Shown: positions 9,140 to 17,542 of the stretch, one piece after another
Numbering within the stretch: position 1 is the first letter of the stretch
Layout: every line of letters begins with the position of its first letter
NCBI RefSeq assembly: GCF_030269545.1
Contig: NZ_BSTN01000002.1
Location: 372,001-436,000, forward strand
Source: Actinomadura sp. NBRC 104425
Lineage (GTDB): Bacteria > Actinomycetota > Actinomycetes > Streptosporangiales > Streptosporangiaceae
Reading direction: 5' to 3'
DNA length: 64,000 nucleotides
Notes under the pieces: model-generated
Database searches by the model: none
What the model was told of the DNA's origin: nothing
Seen by the model: the letters and a program-made list of their open reading frames with translations, nothing else
Program-made: the position numbers and the translations under genes

Positions 9140-9784
9140 TCAGCCGACGCTGACGACCTGCTGCAGCAGACCCCACACGAAATGCGCCACGTACGACTCG
9201 CCGTCGGACGTGGTGAACTCCACGCGCCAACGGCTCGGCACCTCACCCGGGTGATGCCGCACGGCGCCGAAACACCGCTCCAGGTCGCCGACGACACACC
9301 CCCACGGCCGGAGATCCTCGACACTTGCCAACTCCGGCGCCGCCGCCTCGTCGTCCCTGACCAGCCACTCATGCAGCACCGCCCCGCCGGGGCCGGCGAG
9401 GATCTCGAACCGCAGATCCGGCCACAACGCGAACGGCGGCCACCACGCCGCCTCGCACACCACGTCCCCGATCCGCTGCTCGCGCGTACCCGCCGGAGGA
9501 CCGAGCACCGCCTCGTAGCGGGCCCGCCCGCGCGGGAACGTCCGCGACCGCACGATCCGCTGCCACCGCGCGTTCACCTCGCGCATCTCCGTGCGGGACG
9601 CCCCCACCGACCGCACCGCCTCGGCCACGAGGTCCGGCTGGTAGTCGGCCATCCGCCGAAGCAGAACGAGCTGGAACTCCCGCCGCGCGAACCCCTTCAC
9701 CGCAGCCGCCCACCGCCCTCCACGCCGGTAGCGCTCATAGATTTCGCCCTTGCCGATAGCGGTGTCCGACCACAACACCGCCAT
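9140..9784 (-). CDS. Hypothetical protein (214 aa)
   Basis: Not recognised. From ATG 9784 the protein has 214 residues, no signal peptide or membrane segment, and an acidic C-terminal half with several Trp residues (EAAWWPPFALWPD, WRVEF, FVWGLLQQ). The end (VEFTTSDGESYVAHFVWGLLQQV) looks like the edge of a small alpha/beta fold. The frame is open to 9862; the upstream residues are low-complexity and were left out. Codon use is normal. It stands between TetR (convergent) and a zinc-finger regulator (divergent), with no obvious functional link to either. Confidence 0.6.
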   Translation of the reverse strand: MAVLWSDTAIGKGEIYERYRRGGRWAAAVKGFARREFQLVLLRRMADYQPDLVAEAVRSVGASRTEMREVNARWQRIVRSRTFPRGRARYEAVLGPPAGTREQRIGDVVCEAAWWPPFALWPDLRFEILAGPGGAVLHEWLVRDDEAAAPELASVEDLRPWGCVVGDLERCFGAVRHHPGEVPSRWRVEFTTSDGESYVAHFVWGLLQQVVSVG

Positions 9785-9876
9785 GCTCGCACCTGGGGCG
9801 AGCCCCTGCGCGACAACTCGACCATCGCCACCGCCGTACCTGGCAGCCAAGGCGCGCAGCACCTCTCCCAGAAGTT

Positions 9877-9924
9877 GTCAAGGTCAACCTGACGCGCTTA
9901 TGCTCCCGTCAAGGCAACCCTGAC
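9877..9924 (+). promoter_or_regulatory. Imperfect 17-bp direct repeats before the zinc-finger/HTH gene
   Basis: GTCAAGGTCAACCTGAC (9877-9893) and GTCAAGGCAACCCTGAC (9908-9924) are 31 bp apart, start to start, and each is roughly palindromic. The second ends just before the Shine-Dalgarno of the gene at 9936. The TTGTCAA words resemble the operator at 17543-17588 before a gene with a similar HTH, so both may be targets of one regulator type. Confidence 0.5.
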
Positions 9925-9935
9925 AGGAGGGCGGT

Positions 9936-10307
9936 TTGAGTGCGTTGAGTACAACACCCGAGGACCTCCGGTGCTCGTTCTGCAACAAGTCGCATACCGA
10001 GGTGGCCAAGCTGGTCGCCGGGCCCGGCTTGTACATCTGCAACGAGTGCGTGGACCTGTCCGCGGCCATCATCGAGGAGTACCGCGACAAGCCGGTCGAG
10101 GTCCGCTTGCCGACGTGGGAGTCGCTGACGGACGAGCAGATGCTCGACCACATTCCCCGCGTCGCGGCGGCGGCCGATCAGGTCGAAGCCAACCTGCGCT
10201 CCTGGGTCCAGGAGCTGCGTCGGCGAGGGGTGACCTGGGCGAGGATCGGAGCCGCCTTGGGCATCTCCCGCCAGGCGGCATGGGAACGCTTTTCCGGCGA
10301 GGAATGA
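9936..10307 (+). CDS. ClpX-type zinc finger fused to a helix-turn-helix (123 aa)
   Basis: N-terminal C4 zinc finger of the ClpX type: C13-x2-C16 and C35-x2-C38 with the typical CSFCNK and YICNECV context. In ClpX this domain dimerises and binds adaptors and substrates; here the AAA+ unfoldase is absent. The C-terminal ~45 residues form a predicted HTH ([20 protein letters not shown]), very like that of the 77-aa regulator at 17307. TTG start at 9936 behind AGGAGGG. Such proteins are thought to be DNA-binding regulators with a Clp-adaptor-like finger; that role is inference. Repeats just upstream suggest autoregulation. The next gene converges on it. Confidence 0.85.
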   Translation: MSALSTTPEDLRCSFCNKSHTEVAKLVAGPGLYICNECVDLSAAIIEEYRDKPVEVRLPTWESLTDEQMLDHIPRVAAAADQVEANLRSWVQELRRRGVTWARIGAALGISRQAAWERFSGEE

Positions 10308-10364
10308 CCGCACTCTGCCACCCCGACCGGACACATCGGCCCACACTGTGGCAGCCGCGACGCT

Positions 10365-11183
10365 TCACCCTTCCCGATCAGCCACCGTTCGAGCCGACTC
10401 GGCGATCGGATTGTCGGGCGAGTCCAGCCAGACGCGTTGCCCTTCGAGGGTGACGGTCACCCAGAACCGGGTGCAGTCGGGGCGTCCGGCCTTGATCCAT
10501 CGCTCCTCGGTCTCGTGGCGTACCGCCTGCGGTATCCCCTGCCCGCGCAGCGGCATGAAGTACGCCGGGGAGACGAACGGCCCCTCAGCCGTTCCGTCCG
10601 CGCGCACCTCCAACACAGCCAGCGGCCCGGCCGGGTGGAACGTCGCCGCCCAGGGAACCACGATCACCCCGCCCGGCCGAGTCTGCTCCACCCAGGCATA
10701 CGGCACGGTATGCGCCGCCGCCGTGCAGATCACGCGGTCGAACGGCGCATGCGCGGGCGCCCCCTTCTCCCCGTCTCCCGTGATCACGGTCACATCGCCG
10801 AAGCCCGCGACCCGCAGGGCGTGACGAGCATGGTCCGCCGCCGACGGATCGATCTCCATCGACACCACCTCGGCCCCCAGGGCCGCCAGGCATGCGGCGT
10901 TGTACCCGGTCCCCGTGCCGATCTCCAGCACGCGCATGCCCGCGTCAACCCGCAAAGCGCCGATCATCTTTGCCATGACCGATGGAGCCGACGAAGACGA
11001 CGTAGGCCACATTCCGTCCTTGATCTGCGTCATGATCGGCTCGTCCGACGCCACCAGCCGTTCCCATTCCTCCGGCTCGTCGCGGCGAGACAGCGCCACC
11101 AACTGAGCATCCCGAACCACCCACACGGTTTCCGGGATGAATACCCGCCGATCGATACACGGCAGCCCAGGGAACCTGGTCAC
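10365..11183 (-). CDS. PCMT-like SAM methyltransferase (RiPP-maturation type)
   Basis: 272 residues. SAM motif I, VLEIGTGTGYNAA, follows an N-terminal segment (IKDGMWPTSSSSAPSVM) typical of L-isoaspartate O-methyltransferase relatives that act on peptides, such as those paired with ATP-grasp ligases in graspetide clusters. The later PYAWVEQTRPGG stretch is also PCMT-like. GTG 11183 overlaps the stop of the preceding 43-aa gene (GTGA), so the two are coupled; the frame is open further upstream to 11351, but that part lies within the small gene. No ATP-grasp gene or recognisable graspetide precursor is present in the window, so it may be an orphan, or may act on the small zinc-knuckle protein or another target. 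Confidence 0.8.
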   Translation of the reverse strand: MTRFPGLPCIDRRVFIPETVWVVRDAQLVALSRRDEPEEWERLVASDEPIMTQIKDGMWPTSSSSAPSVMAKMIGALRVDAGMRVLEIGTGTGYNAACLAALGAEVVSMEIDPSAADHARHALRVAGFGDVTVITGDGEKGAPAHAPFDRVICTAAAHTVPYAWVEQTRPGGVIVVPWAATFHPAGPLAVLEVRADGTAEGPFVSPAYFMPLRGQGIPQAVRHETEERWIKAGRPDCTRFWVTVTLEGQRVWLDSPDNPIAESARTVADREG

Positions 11184-11311
11184 GACGACGCCTGGCCCGT
11201 CCCGTTGCAGGACCCGCACGTGATCTTCTGCTCTTTGTTGTCCAGATTGATCACCGTGTAGCCCTTGCCGCCACACGAACCGCACGCCGGCTGCTTCGAG
11301 TGCTTCCCCAC
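11180..11311 (-). CDS. 43-aa protein with two CxxCxGxG zinc knuckles
   Basis: Short gene with GTG start at 11311, preceded by GGAAGGAAGG. It has two copies of the DnaJ-type zinc motif: C10-x2-C13-G-G-K-G and C32-x2-C35-N-G-T-G, 22 residues apart. That is the minimal pair needed to bind one zinc, as in the DnaJ cysteine-rich domain. The rest is polar and Lys-rich. Its TGA overlaps the GTG of the downstream methyltransferase, implying co-expression at a fixed ratio. Function unknown: it could be a chaperone-like binder, a partner of the methyltransferase or its substrate. Confidence 0.8.
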   Translation of the reverse strand: MGKHSKQPACGSCGGKGYTVINLDNKEQKITCGSCNGTGQASS

Positions 11312-11752
11312 TTGCCTTCCTTCCCACACTTAGGGACGACGCCCCGCTCACCGCTTGTGAAGGTTTTGATGATGCCCAGAATAAAATCGCAGATCACAGC
11401 GTCATGGCCCGCGGTCCGGCCATGACAGCACCGTCCGGCCGCTGCGGGCCGTAGACAGTTCCAGTTCACCGATGGCCAGGCAGGCCGACTGGTCGATCAG
11501 GATCCGCCATGGGTGAGCGCCTGGGGTGTCGCCTAGCCGTGGTCCCTCATGCCTGAACCGCGCGAGCACTGGTCGCCTGCTTACGCCTTGATCTTCCTGG
11601 CAATCTGATCTTCCGGGGGTCTCTGTGGAAGATCGCGAGTTGCGGCCGGTGCATTGGCTGGCCCGCTCATCACTCATCGTCTGCCCCAATGTTCCGTGCT
11701 ATGGCAGGCATGAGCGAGTGTACTTTCGATCGCCCATCGAGTAAGGGAAGTG
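11312..11752 (+). other. Gene-poor, lower-GC interval with a hairpin
   Basis: No convincing gene. Base composition is less GC-rich than its surroundings. A 9-bp inverted repeat, GTCATGGCC with an 8-nt loop, lies at 11401-11426 without a T-tract. An open frame on the minus strand (11402-11689) has an incoherent N-terminus and no good start; its last ~40 residues may be a decayed gene end. With the truncated ATPase at 11753 this suggests past recombination here. It presumably also holds the promoter of the small zinc protein gene. Confidence 0.4.
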
Positions 11753-12112
11753 ATGAAAACGAAGTCAGAAGGTTATCGGACAAAGCGGACTTTGCGTCAA
11801 ACTTTCCCGCCTGAATCGGCAGTGGCCTTGGGTCTTGCCGAGCTCGACGCTATGAAGCGGCCGCATTCACAGGTGGACAACGTCGTTTTTGTTGCATTTG
11901 AACTGATCGCGGTGTGGGACTCCAGCAATCGGCTGCCTCAGGTGAGGCCATCTCCGGACCTGGGGGCGGATGTCTCGGCCCTGTCGTCCGAGGGCTCCCA
12001 TGACCTCGGTGGCTGGGGTCTGCCCATCGTCTCCACCCTCGCCGCCAACTGCGGCTGCACCCCCGAACCGACCGGCGGCAAGTGGGTCTGGGCCAGCCTT
12101 GAGATCTGTTGA
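11753..12112 (+). pseudogene. Anti-sigma-factor-type ATPase with internal deletion (119 aa)
   Basis: Resembles the small HATPase (RsbW-like) proteins abundant in actinomycetes. Residues 41-53 (VDNVVFVAFELIA) match the start of the N-box helix, but residue 54 jumps to VWDSSNR, the ADP-binding D-x-S/N box. The usual ~25 residues between them, including the N-box Asn that holds Mg-ATP, are gone. The G2 box (GGWGLPIVSTLA) and the terminal GGKWVWASLEIC are intact. The deletion is in frame, so a protein could be made from ATG 11753 (AAGGGAAG upstream), but ATP binding is unlikely. I call it a degenerate copy; a changed role cannot be excluded. Confidence 0.7.
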
Positions 12113-12225
12113 ACAGGGTGGGCTGTGGTGTCACCGGGTGGTGAACGGGGCGGGCGGGCCTGTGGGGGTGGGGGTTGTGGCGGTATTGGCGCGGGCACCC
12201 TCCGGGCACGGGCAGGATGGAAGGT

Positions 12226-14733
12226 GTGAACCTCATCGATCATCTTCCCTCGGGTGCCGACGTCGACGCCGACTCGCTGTTCGAGGCGTTCGAACGGTGG
12301 GTGTCCGGGCGCGGGATCACCTTGTATCCCGCGCAGGAGGAGGCGCTGATCGAGGTGGTGTCCGGCGCCAACGTGATCCTGGCGACGCCCACCGGGTCGG
12401 GTAAGAGCCTGGTGGCGGCGGGGGCGCTGTTCGCGGCTCTGGCGCGCGACGAGGTCGGGTTCTACACCGCGCCGATCAAGGCGCTGGTATCGGAGAAGTT
12501 CTTCGACCTGTGCGAGATGTTCGGGCGGGAGAACGTCGGCATGATGACCGGCGACGCCAGCGTCAACGCCGACGCGCCGATCATCTGCTGCACCGCCGAG
12601 GTGCTGGCCAACATCGCGCTGCGCGACGGCGCCGACGCCGACATCGGCGTGGTGGTGATGGACGAGTTCCACTTCTACGCCGAGCCCGAGCGCGGGTGGG
12701 CGTGGCAGATTCCGCTGCTGGAGCTGCCGCAGGCGCAGTTCCTGCTGATGTCGGCGACGCTCGGCGACGTGTCGTTCTTCCAGAAGGACCTGACCCGGCG
12801 CACCGGGCGCCAGACCGCGCTGGTGACGTCGGCCGAGCGGCCCGTCCCGCTGATCTACGAGTACCGCACCACCCCGCTGCACGAGACGATCGAGGAGCTG
12901 CTGGGCGAGCAGAAGGCACCGATCTACCTGGTGCATTTCACCCAGGCCGCGGCGATCGAGCGGGCGCAGGCGCTGATGAGCGTCAACGTGTGCTCCAAGG
13001 CGGAGAAGCGGCAGATCGCCGAGATGATCGGCGACTTCCGGTTCACCACCAAGTTCGGGCGCAACCTGTCGCGGTTCGTGCGGCACGGCATCGGCGTGCA
13101 CCATGCCGGGATGCTGCCCAAGTACCGGCGGCTGGTGGAGCGGCTGGCGCAGGCGGGGCTGCTGAAGGTGATCTGCGGCACCGACACACTCGGCGTCGGC
13201 GTGAACGTGCCGATCCGCACGGTGGTGTTCACGGCGCTGAGCAAGTACGACGGGCACCGGGTGCGGCGGCTGCGGGCCCGCGAGTTCCACCAGATCGCCG
13301 GGCGGGCCGGGCGCGCCGGGTTCGACACCGTCGGGTACGTGGTGGCGCAGGCCCCCGAGCACGTCGTCGAGAACGAAAGGGCGCTGGCCAAGGCGGGCGA
13401 CGACCCCAAGAAGCGGCGCAAGGTGCAGCGCAAGAAGCCCCCGGAGGGGTTCGTCGGCTGGGACGAGGACACCTTCCGCAAGCTGCAGACCGCCGAGCCG
13501 GAGAAGCTCACCTCGCGGTTCCAGGTCAGCCACGCCATGCTGCTGTCGGTGATCGCCCGCCCGGGCAACGCGTTCCAGGCGATGAAGAAGCTGCTCACCG
13601 ACAACCACGAGGACCGGGCCGCGCAGCGCCGGCACATCTCCCGGGCCATCGCGATCTACCGGTCGCTGCTGGCGGGCGGGATCGTGGAGGTGCTGGACGA
13701 GCCCGACGAGCAGGGCCGCTACGCGCGCATCACCGTCGACCTGCAGGAGGACTTCGCGCTCAACCAGGCGCTGTCGACGTTCGCGCTGGCCGCGTTCGAG
13801 ATCCTGGACCCCGCCTCGCCCACGTACGCGCTGGACGTGCTGTCGGTGATCGAGGCGACGCTGGACGATCCGCGGCAGATCCTGGCCGCGCAGGAGAACA
13901 AGGCCCGCGGCGAGGCCGTCGCCGAGATGAAGGCCGAGGGCATCGAGTACGAGGAGCGGATGGAGCTGCTCCAGGACGTCACCTACCCCATGCCGCTGGA
14001 GGAGGAGCTGGCGGCGGCGTACGAGACGTACCGGACCGGGCACCCGTGGGTCGGCGACCATCCGCTCAGCCCCAAGTCGATCGTGCGGGACATGTACGAG
14101 CGGGCGATGACGTTCACCGAGTACATCGCCCACTACGAGCTGGCCCGGGCGGAGGGGCTGCTGCTGCGCTACCTGTCGGGCGCCTACAAGGCGCTGCAGC
14201 AGACCGTCCCCGAGTCGATCAAGACCGACGAGCTGATGGACCTGATCGCCTGGCTGGGCGAGCTGGTCCGCCAGGTCGACTCCAGCCTGCTGGACGAGTG
14301 GGAGCAGCTCGCCCATCCCGAGGACGGGCCCGTCCGCCAGCCGGTCGAGGAGAAGGTCGCCAAGGTCACCGCCAACGCGCGGGCGTTCCGGGTGCTGGTG
14401 CGCAACGCGATGTTCCGCCGGGTGGAGCTGGCCGCGCTGGAGAAGTACGACGAACTGGGCGAGCTGGACCCGGAGCTGGGCGCCGACGGGTGGGCCGCGG
14501 CGATGCAGGCGTACTGGGACGAGCACGACGACCTGCTCACCGGCCCGGACGCGCGCGGCCCGAAGCTGCTGATGATCGAGGAGGTGCCGGAGGAGTCCCT
14601 GTGGCGGGTCCGGCAGGTCTTCGACGACCCGGAGGGCCACCACGACTGGGGTATCGACGCCGAGGTGGATCTGACAGCCTCGGACGAGGCGGGCGAGGCG
14701 GTCGTCCGCGTCACCGGCGTCGACCGGCTCTAG
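12226..14733 (+). CDS. Ski2-like DEAD/DEAH-box helicase with DUF3516-type C-terminus
   Basis: 835-residue superfamily 2 helicase. Walker A, ATPTGSGKS, is at residues 53-61, the Walker B box is DEFH at 146-149, followed by SAT (motif III) and QIAGRAGRAG (motif VI). The long C-terminal half (from about residue 380) is of the type annotated DUF3516 in actinobacteria. Likely an ATP-dependent RNA helicase; the precise substrate is unknown. The GTG at 12226 (VNLIDHLP) was preferred over ATG 12217, three codons earlier, because the protein seems to begin there; either is possible. The next gene follows after 16 nt with its own Shine-Dalgarno, so the two probably form an operon. Confidence 0.9.
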   Translation: MNLIDHLPSGADVDADSLFEAFERWVSGRGITLYPAQEEALIEVVSGANVILATPTGSGKSLVAAGALFAALARDEVGFYTAPIKALVSEKFFDLCEMFGRENVGMMTGDASVNADAPIICCTAEVLANIALRDGADADIGVVVMDEFHFYAEPERGWAWQIPLLELPQAQFLLMSATLGDVSFFQKDLTRRTGRQTALVTSAERPVPLIYEYRTTPLHETIEELLGEQKAPIYLVHFTQAAAIERAQALMSVNVCSKAEKRQIAEMIGDFRFTTKFGRNLSRFVRHGIGVHHAGMLPKYRRLVERLAQAGLLKVICGTDTLGVGVNVPIRTVVFTALSKYDGHRVRRLRAREFHQIAGRAGRAGFDTVGYVVAQAPEHVVENERALAKAGDDPKKRRKVQRKKPPEGFVGWDEDTFRKLQTAEPEKLTSRFQVSHAMLLSVIARPGNAFQAMKKLLTDNHEDRAAQRRHISRAIAIYRSLLAGGIVEVLDEPDEQGRYARITVDLQEDFALNQALSTFALAAFEILDPASPTYALDVLSVIEATLDDPRQILAAQENKARGEAVAEMKAEGIEYEERMELLQDVTYPMPLEEELAAAYETYRTGHPWVGDHPLSPKSIVRDMYERAMTFTEYIAHYELARAEGLLLRYLSGAYKALQQTVPESIKTDELMDLIAWLGELVRQVDSSLLDEWEQLAHPEDGPVRQPVEEKVAKVTANARAFRVLVRNAMFRRVELAALEKYDELGELDPELGADGWAAAMQAYWDEHDDLLTGPDARGPKLLMIEEVPEESLWRVRQVFDDPEGHHDWGIDAEVDLTASDEAGEAVVRVTGVDRL

Positions 14734-14749
14734 ATCTGGGAGGGGTTCC

Positions 14750-15550
14750 ATGGTCCAGGTGGCCGTCGCGCAGTTCGCGGCCGGGCTCGACAAGGAGCGC
14801 AACCTGGCCGGCGTGCGGGAGCTGGTCGGGGAGGCGGCGGCCCGGGGCGCCCGGGTGGTGGTGCTGCCGGAGTACTCGATGTTCGCCGCGCCGCGCGTGG
14901 ACGAGCGGTTCGTCGCGTCCGCCGAGGACCTGGACGGGCCGTTCGCCACCGGGCTGGCCGAGACCGCCCGGCGGCACGGCGTGCACGTCGTCGCCGGAAT
15001 GAACGAGCGCACCGACGACCCCGGCCGCATCTCCAACACGCTGCTGGCCGTGGGCCCGGACGGGAAGATCGCCGCGACCTACCGGAAGATCCACCTGTAT
15101 GACGCGTTCGGCATGCGCGAGTCGGACGTGATCCGCCCCGGCGAGATCGCCGAGCCGGAGACGTTCACCGTCGACGGCCTGCGGTTCGGCATGCAGACCT
15201 GCTACGACGTGCGGTTCCCGGAGGTGACGCGGCGGCTGGTGGACGCGGGCGTGGACGTGCTGGCGCTGCCCGCCGACTGGGTGCCGGGCCCGCTCAAGGA
15301 GGACCACTGGCGGACCCTGGTGCGCGCCCGCGCCATCGAGAACACCGTCTACGTGGCCGCGGCCGACCAGCACGCCCCGACCGGCGCCGGCAACAGCATG
15401 ATCGTCGATCCGATGGGCGTGGTCGTGGCGTCGCTGGGCGAGGGCACCGGAACGGCGGTCGCCCCGGTGTCGGCCGAGCGGATCGCCGCGGTGCGGGCGA
15501 CGAACCCGGCGTTGGAGCTGCGCCGCTTCACTGTCGCGCCCCGCACCTGA
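14750..15550 (+). CDS. Nitrilase-superfamily amidohydrolase
   Basis: Carbon-nitrogen hydrolase of 266 residues with the catalytic triad E41, K113 and C151 in LPEY, YRKIHLYD and CYDVRFPE. The family hydrolyses amides (omega-amidase, deaminated glutathione amidase, carbamoyl amides). The FGMRESD segment after the lysine and the short length resemble Nit1/omega-amidase-like enzymes. Cytosolic; no signal peptide. ATG 14750 follows GGGAGGGG. It is 16 nt behind the helicase gene and probably co-transcribed, with no evident functional tie. It converges on the epimerase gene. Confidence 0.88.
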   Translation: MVQVAVAQFAAGLDKERNLAGVRELVGEAAARGARVVVLPEYSMFAAPRVDERFVASAEDLDGPFATGLAETARRHGVHVVAGMNERTDDPGRISNTLLAVGPDGKIAATYRKIHLYDAFGMRESDVIRPGEIAEPETFTVDGLRFGMQTCYDVRFPEVTRRLVDAGVDVLALPADWVPGPLKEDHWRTLVRARAIENTVYVAAADQHAPTGAGNSMIVDPMGVVVASLGEGTGTAVAPVSAERIAAVRATNPALELRRFTVAPRT

Positions 15551-15586
15551 CCACCCGCCCGGCCCTGCGCCCGGCCCGGAACGCCG

Positions 15587-16639
15587 CTAAAGGCGCCGCC
15601 CCACCCCGGTCACCAGCTCGCGCAGGCGCATCGGCCCGCCGGTCTCGGGCGACAGCGGGGGAGTGTCCATGCCCGCGCCGCTGCGCAGCCCGTCGAGGAA
15701 CTGGCGCAGCGCGTCCAGCGCGCTGTACCGGGGCGTCCAGCCCAGTTCGGTGCGGGCCCGGGTGGTGTCCATGACGGGCAGGTGCAGGGCCAGGTCGAGC
15801 AGCTGCGGGGAGGCCGGCACCAGGCCGAGCTCCCACGCGATGCTCAGCGCGGCCTTGGCCCCGCGCGCGGGCAGGCGGATCCTGCGCGCGTGCAGCAGCT
15901 GCGCCAGCTCGTCCGGGCCGATCACCGGGTCGGCGGCCAAGTTGAACGGGCCCCGCACGTCCTCGGTCACCGCCAGCCGGTACGCCTCGGCGGCGTCGTC
16001 GGTGTGCAGTGCCTGGAACCGCAGCCCGGGCACGTCCGGCACGACCGGGATCAGGCCCGGTCGCACCAGCGGGTTCGGCAGGAACGGCCCGGCGAACAAC
16101 CGCCGCTGGCCGGACGCCGACTCCCGTTTGAAGATGAACCCGGGGCGCATCCGCACCACCCGGCGGTCGGGGTGCTCGGCCTGGAAGGCGTCCAGCATCC
16201 GCTCCACGTACGCCTTCTCCCGGCCGTAGGCGGCGGTGGGCCAGCTGTGCGTGGGCCACGACTCGTCCACCGGGCGGTCGTCGCGGGGCCCGGGGGAGTA
16301 GGCGCCGACGGACGAGGCGTACACCAGCGCGGGCACGCCCGCGTCGGCCACCGCCTGGAACACCCGGGCGCTGCCCGCCACGTTGGCCCGCCAGGTGATC
16401 GCCGGGGTGTGCGTGGGCTGGAACAGCCAGGCGAGGTGGACGACGGCGTCCGCGCCGCGGAACAGGCCCGCGAGGTCGGCGTCGGCGACGTCGGCCCGCG
16501 CCCACTCGGTCTTGTCGATCCTCAGCCGGGGACGGCGGCGGGCGATGCCCAGGATCGAGGTGATCCGGACGTCCGCGGCCAGCGCCTGCGCGGTGCTGGT
16601 GCCCACGTTGCCCGTGGCCCCCACGACGACGACCCGCAT
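15587..16639 (-). CDS. NAD-dependent epimerase/dehydratase (extended SDR)
   Basis: 350-residue extended SDR. The nucleotide-binding motif GATGNVG is at residues 7-13 and the catalytic Y138-x3-K142 is in AAYGREK; the upstream YASSVGAYS supplies the Ser. The substrate may be a nucleotide sugar or another hydroxylated compound; it belongs to the broad UDP-glucose-4-epimerase-like group, too general for a precise call. It starts at ATG 16639 with AAGGAGGCG upstream. It converges on the nitrilase gene and is preceded by the Clp-N gene, separated from it by a hairpin. Confidence 0.85.
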   Translation of the reverse strand: MRVVVVGATGNVGTSTAQALAADVRITSILGIARRRPRLRIDKTEWARADVADADLAGLFRGADAVVHLAWLFQPTHTPAITWRANVAGSARVFQAVADAGVPALVYASSVGAYSPGPRDDRPVDESWPTHSWPTAAYGREKAYVERMLDAFQAEHPDRRVVRMRPGFIFKRESASGQRRLFAGPFLPNPLVRPGLIPVVPDVPGLRFQALHTDDAAEAYRLAVTEDVRGPFNLAADPVIGPDELAQLLHARRIRLPARGAKAALSIAWELGLVPASPQLLDLALHLPVMDTTRARTELGWTPRYSALDALRQFLDGLRSGAGMDTPPLSPETGGPMRLRELVTGVGRRL

Positions 16640-16707
16640 GATCGCCTCCTTGCGCTGTCGGCGGTCGGGTTCTTTTCGCCGTACCCCGCCGCGCCGCGCC
16701 CATGCGT

Positions 16708-16730
16708 CCCGCCCCCGGCCCGGGGGCGGG
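16708..16730 (-). terminator. GC hairpin after the Clp-N gene
   Basis: 9-bp stem, CCCGCCCCC/GGGGGCGGG, with a 5-nt loop, 15 nt beyond the Clp-N stop. There is no T-tract, so termination is likely but not certain. Confidence 0.5.
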
Positions 16731-16744
16731 ATGCCGGCCCCGAG

Positions 16745-17302
16745 TCAGGCGGCCTCGCTGGTGATCAGCCGCGTCACCTCGGTGCGCAGGGAGTCCACGT
16801 CCACGCCGGAGGTCTTCAGGATCCACACGGCGGGGTTGTCCCGGTCGTGCAGCACGCCCAGGAGGACGTGGCCGGCCGCGATGTGGTTGTGCTTGAGGCT
16901 GATCGCGTGCCGCAGGCTCAGCTCCAGGGACTTTTTGGCGCCCTTGTTGAACGGCACGTGCCCCCGCTCGCCCCGCCGCCACCGGCCGGGCGGGGCGTCC
17001 AGGGCGCCCTCGCCGAACGTCTCCTCCGCCGCCCGCCGCACCGCGTCCAGGTCGATGCCGATGGAGCGCAGCGCCTCGGGGTCGAGGGGGTCCCCGCCGG
17101 CCGCGGTGCGGGCGAGCCGGGCCCGCAGCTCGCGGGCCTCCAGCCCCTGCCCGCGCAGCGCCCGGCCCGCCGGGCCGTCGTCCTGGACGAGGGCGAGCAG
17201 CAGGTGCTCCGGGCCGATGTGCCGGTGGCCCAGTTCCCGCACCGCCTCCTCCCGGGCCAGCGTCACGACCGCCCGGGCGTCCTTGGTGAACCGTTCGAAC
17301 AT
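16745..17302 (-). CDS. Clp N-terminal-domain protein without ATPase
   Basis: 185 residues with two Clp_N repeats (about 1-75 and 95-180), the substrate and adaptor-binding module of ClpA/ClpC. HRHIGPEHLLLALV and KHNHIAAGHVLLGVL mark the equivalent helices in each repeat. The AAA+ domains are missing. Stand-alone Clp-N proteins are common in actinomycetes next to a small HTH gene, as here; they may sense misfolded or tagged protein, or modulate ClpC, which is inference. The gene starts 4 nt after the HTH stop, so the two are coupled. Confidence 0.9.
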   Translation of the reverse strand: MFERFTKDARAVVTLAREEAVRELGHRHIGPEHLLLALVQDDGPAGRALRGQGLEARELRARLARTAAGGDPLDPEALRSIGIDLDAVRRAAEETFGEGALDAPPGRWRRGERGHVPFNKGAKKSLELSLRHAISLKHNHIAAGHVLLGVLHDRDNPAVWILKTSGVDVDSLRTEVTRLITSEAA

Positions 17303-17306
17303 CGCC

Positions 17307-17540
17307 TCATCGCTCCTTCGACAGGATCCGCCGGCCGCCGCCGTACTTCTTGTGGACCGCCTGGCGGCTCACCCCCAGGCACACCGCGATCTCCTGCCAG
17401 GACCAGCCGCGTTCGCGGGCGTTGGCCACCTGCAGCGCCTCCAGCCGTTCGGCCAGTTCGCGCAGTGCGCGCACGGCCCGCAGCCCGATGGCCGGGTCCT
17501 GGCTGCCCGCCTGCGTGGCGAGCTTCACTCCGTCGTCCAT
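17307..17540 (-). CDS. Small HTH regulator upstream of the Clp-N gene (77 aa)
   Basis: 77 residues: an N-terminal helix of about 35 residues, then an HTH (RGWSWQEIAVCLGVSRQAVH) and a basic tail. The recognition helix matches the ClpX-zinc-finger/HTH protein at 9936 closely (GVSRQAVHKKY versus [11 protein letters not shown]). ATG 17540 follows directly after two copies of an inverted repeat, strongly suggesting autoregulation of this gene and the downstream Clp-N gene. A protein-quality signal sensed through the Clp-N partner is a reasonable but unproven model. Confidence 0.85.
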   Translation of the reverse strand: MDDGVKLATQAGSQDPAIGLRAVRALRELAERLEALQVANARERGWSWQEIAVCLGVSRQAVHKKYGGGRRILSKER

Positions 17541-17542
17541 GC

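Noticed and set aside
11402..11689. Protein gene on the minus strand (95 codons)
   Set aside because: No convincing start, and its first half is a jumble with no family pattern; it may be the end of a decayed gene.
10365..12112. Complete graspetide (ATP-grasp RiPP) cluster
   Set aside because: The methyltransferase is of the right type, but no ATP-grasp ligase and no recognisable precursor peptide were found nearby.
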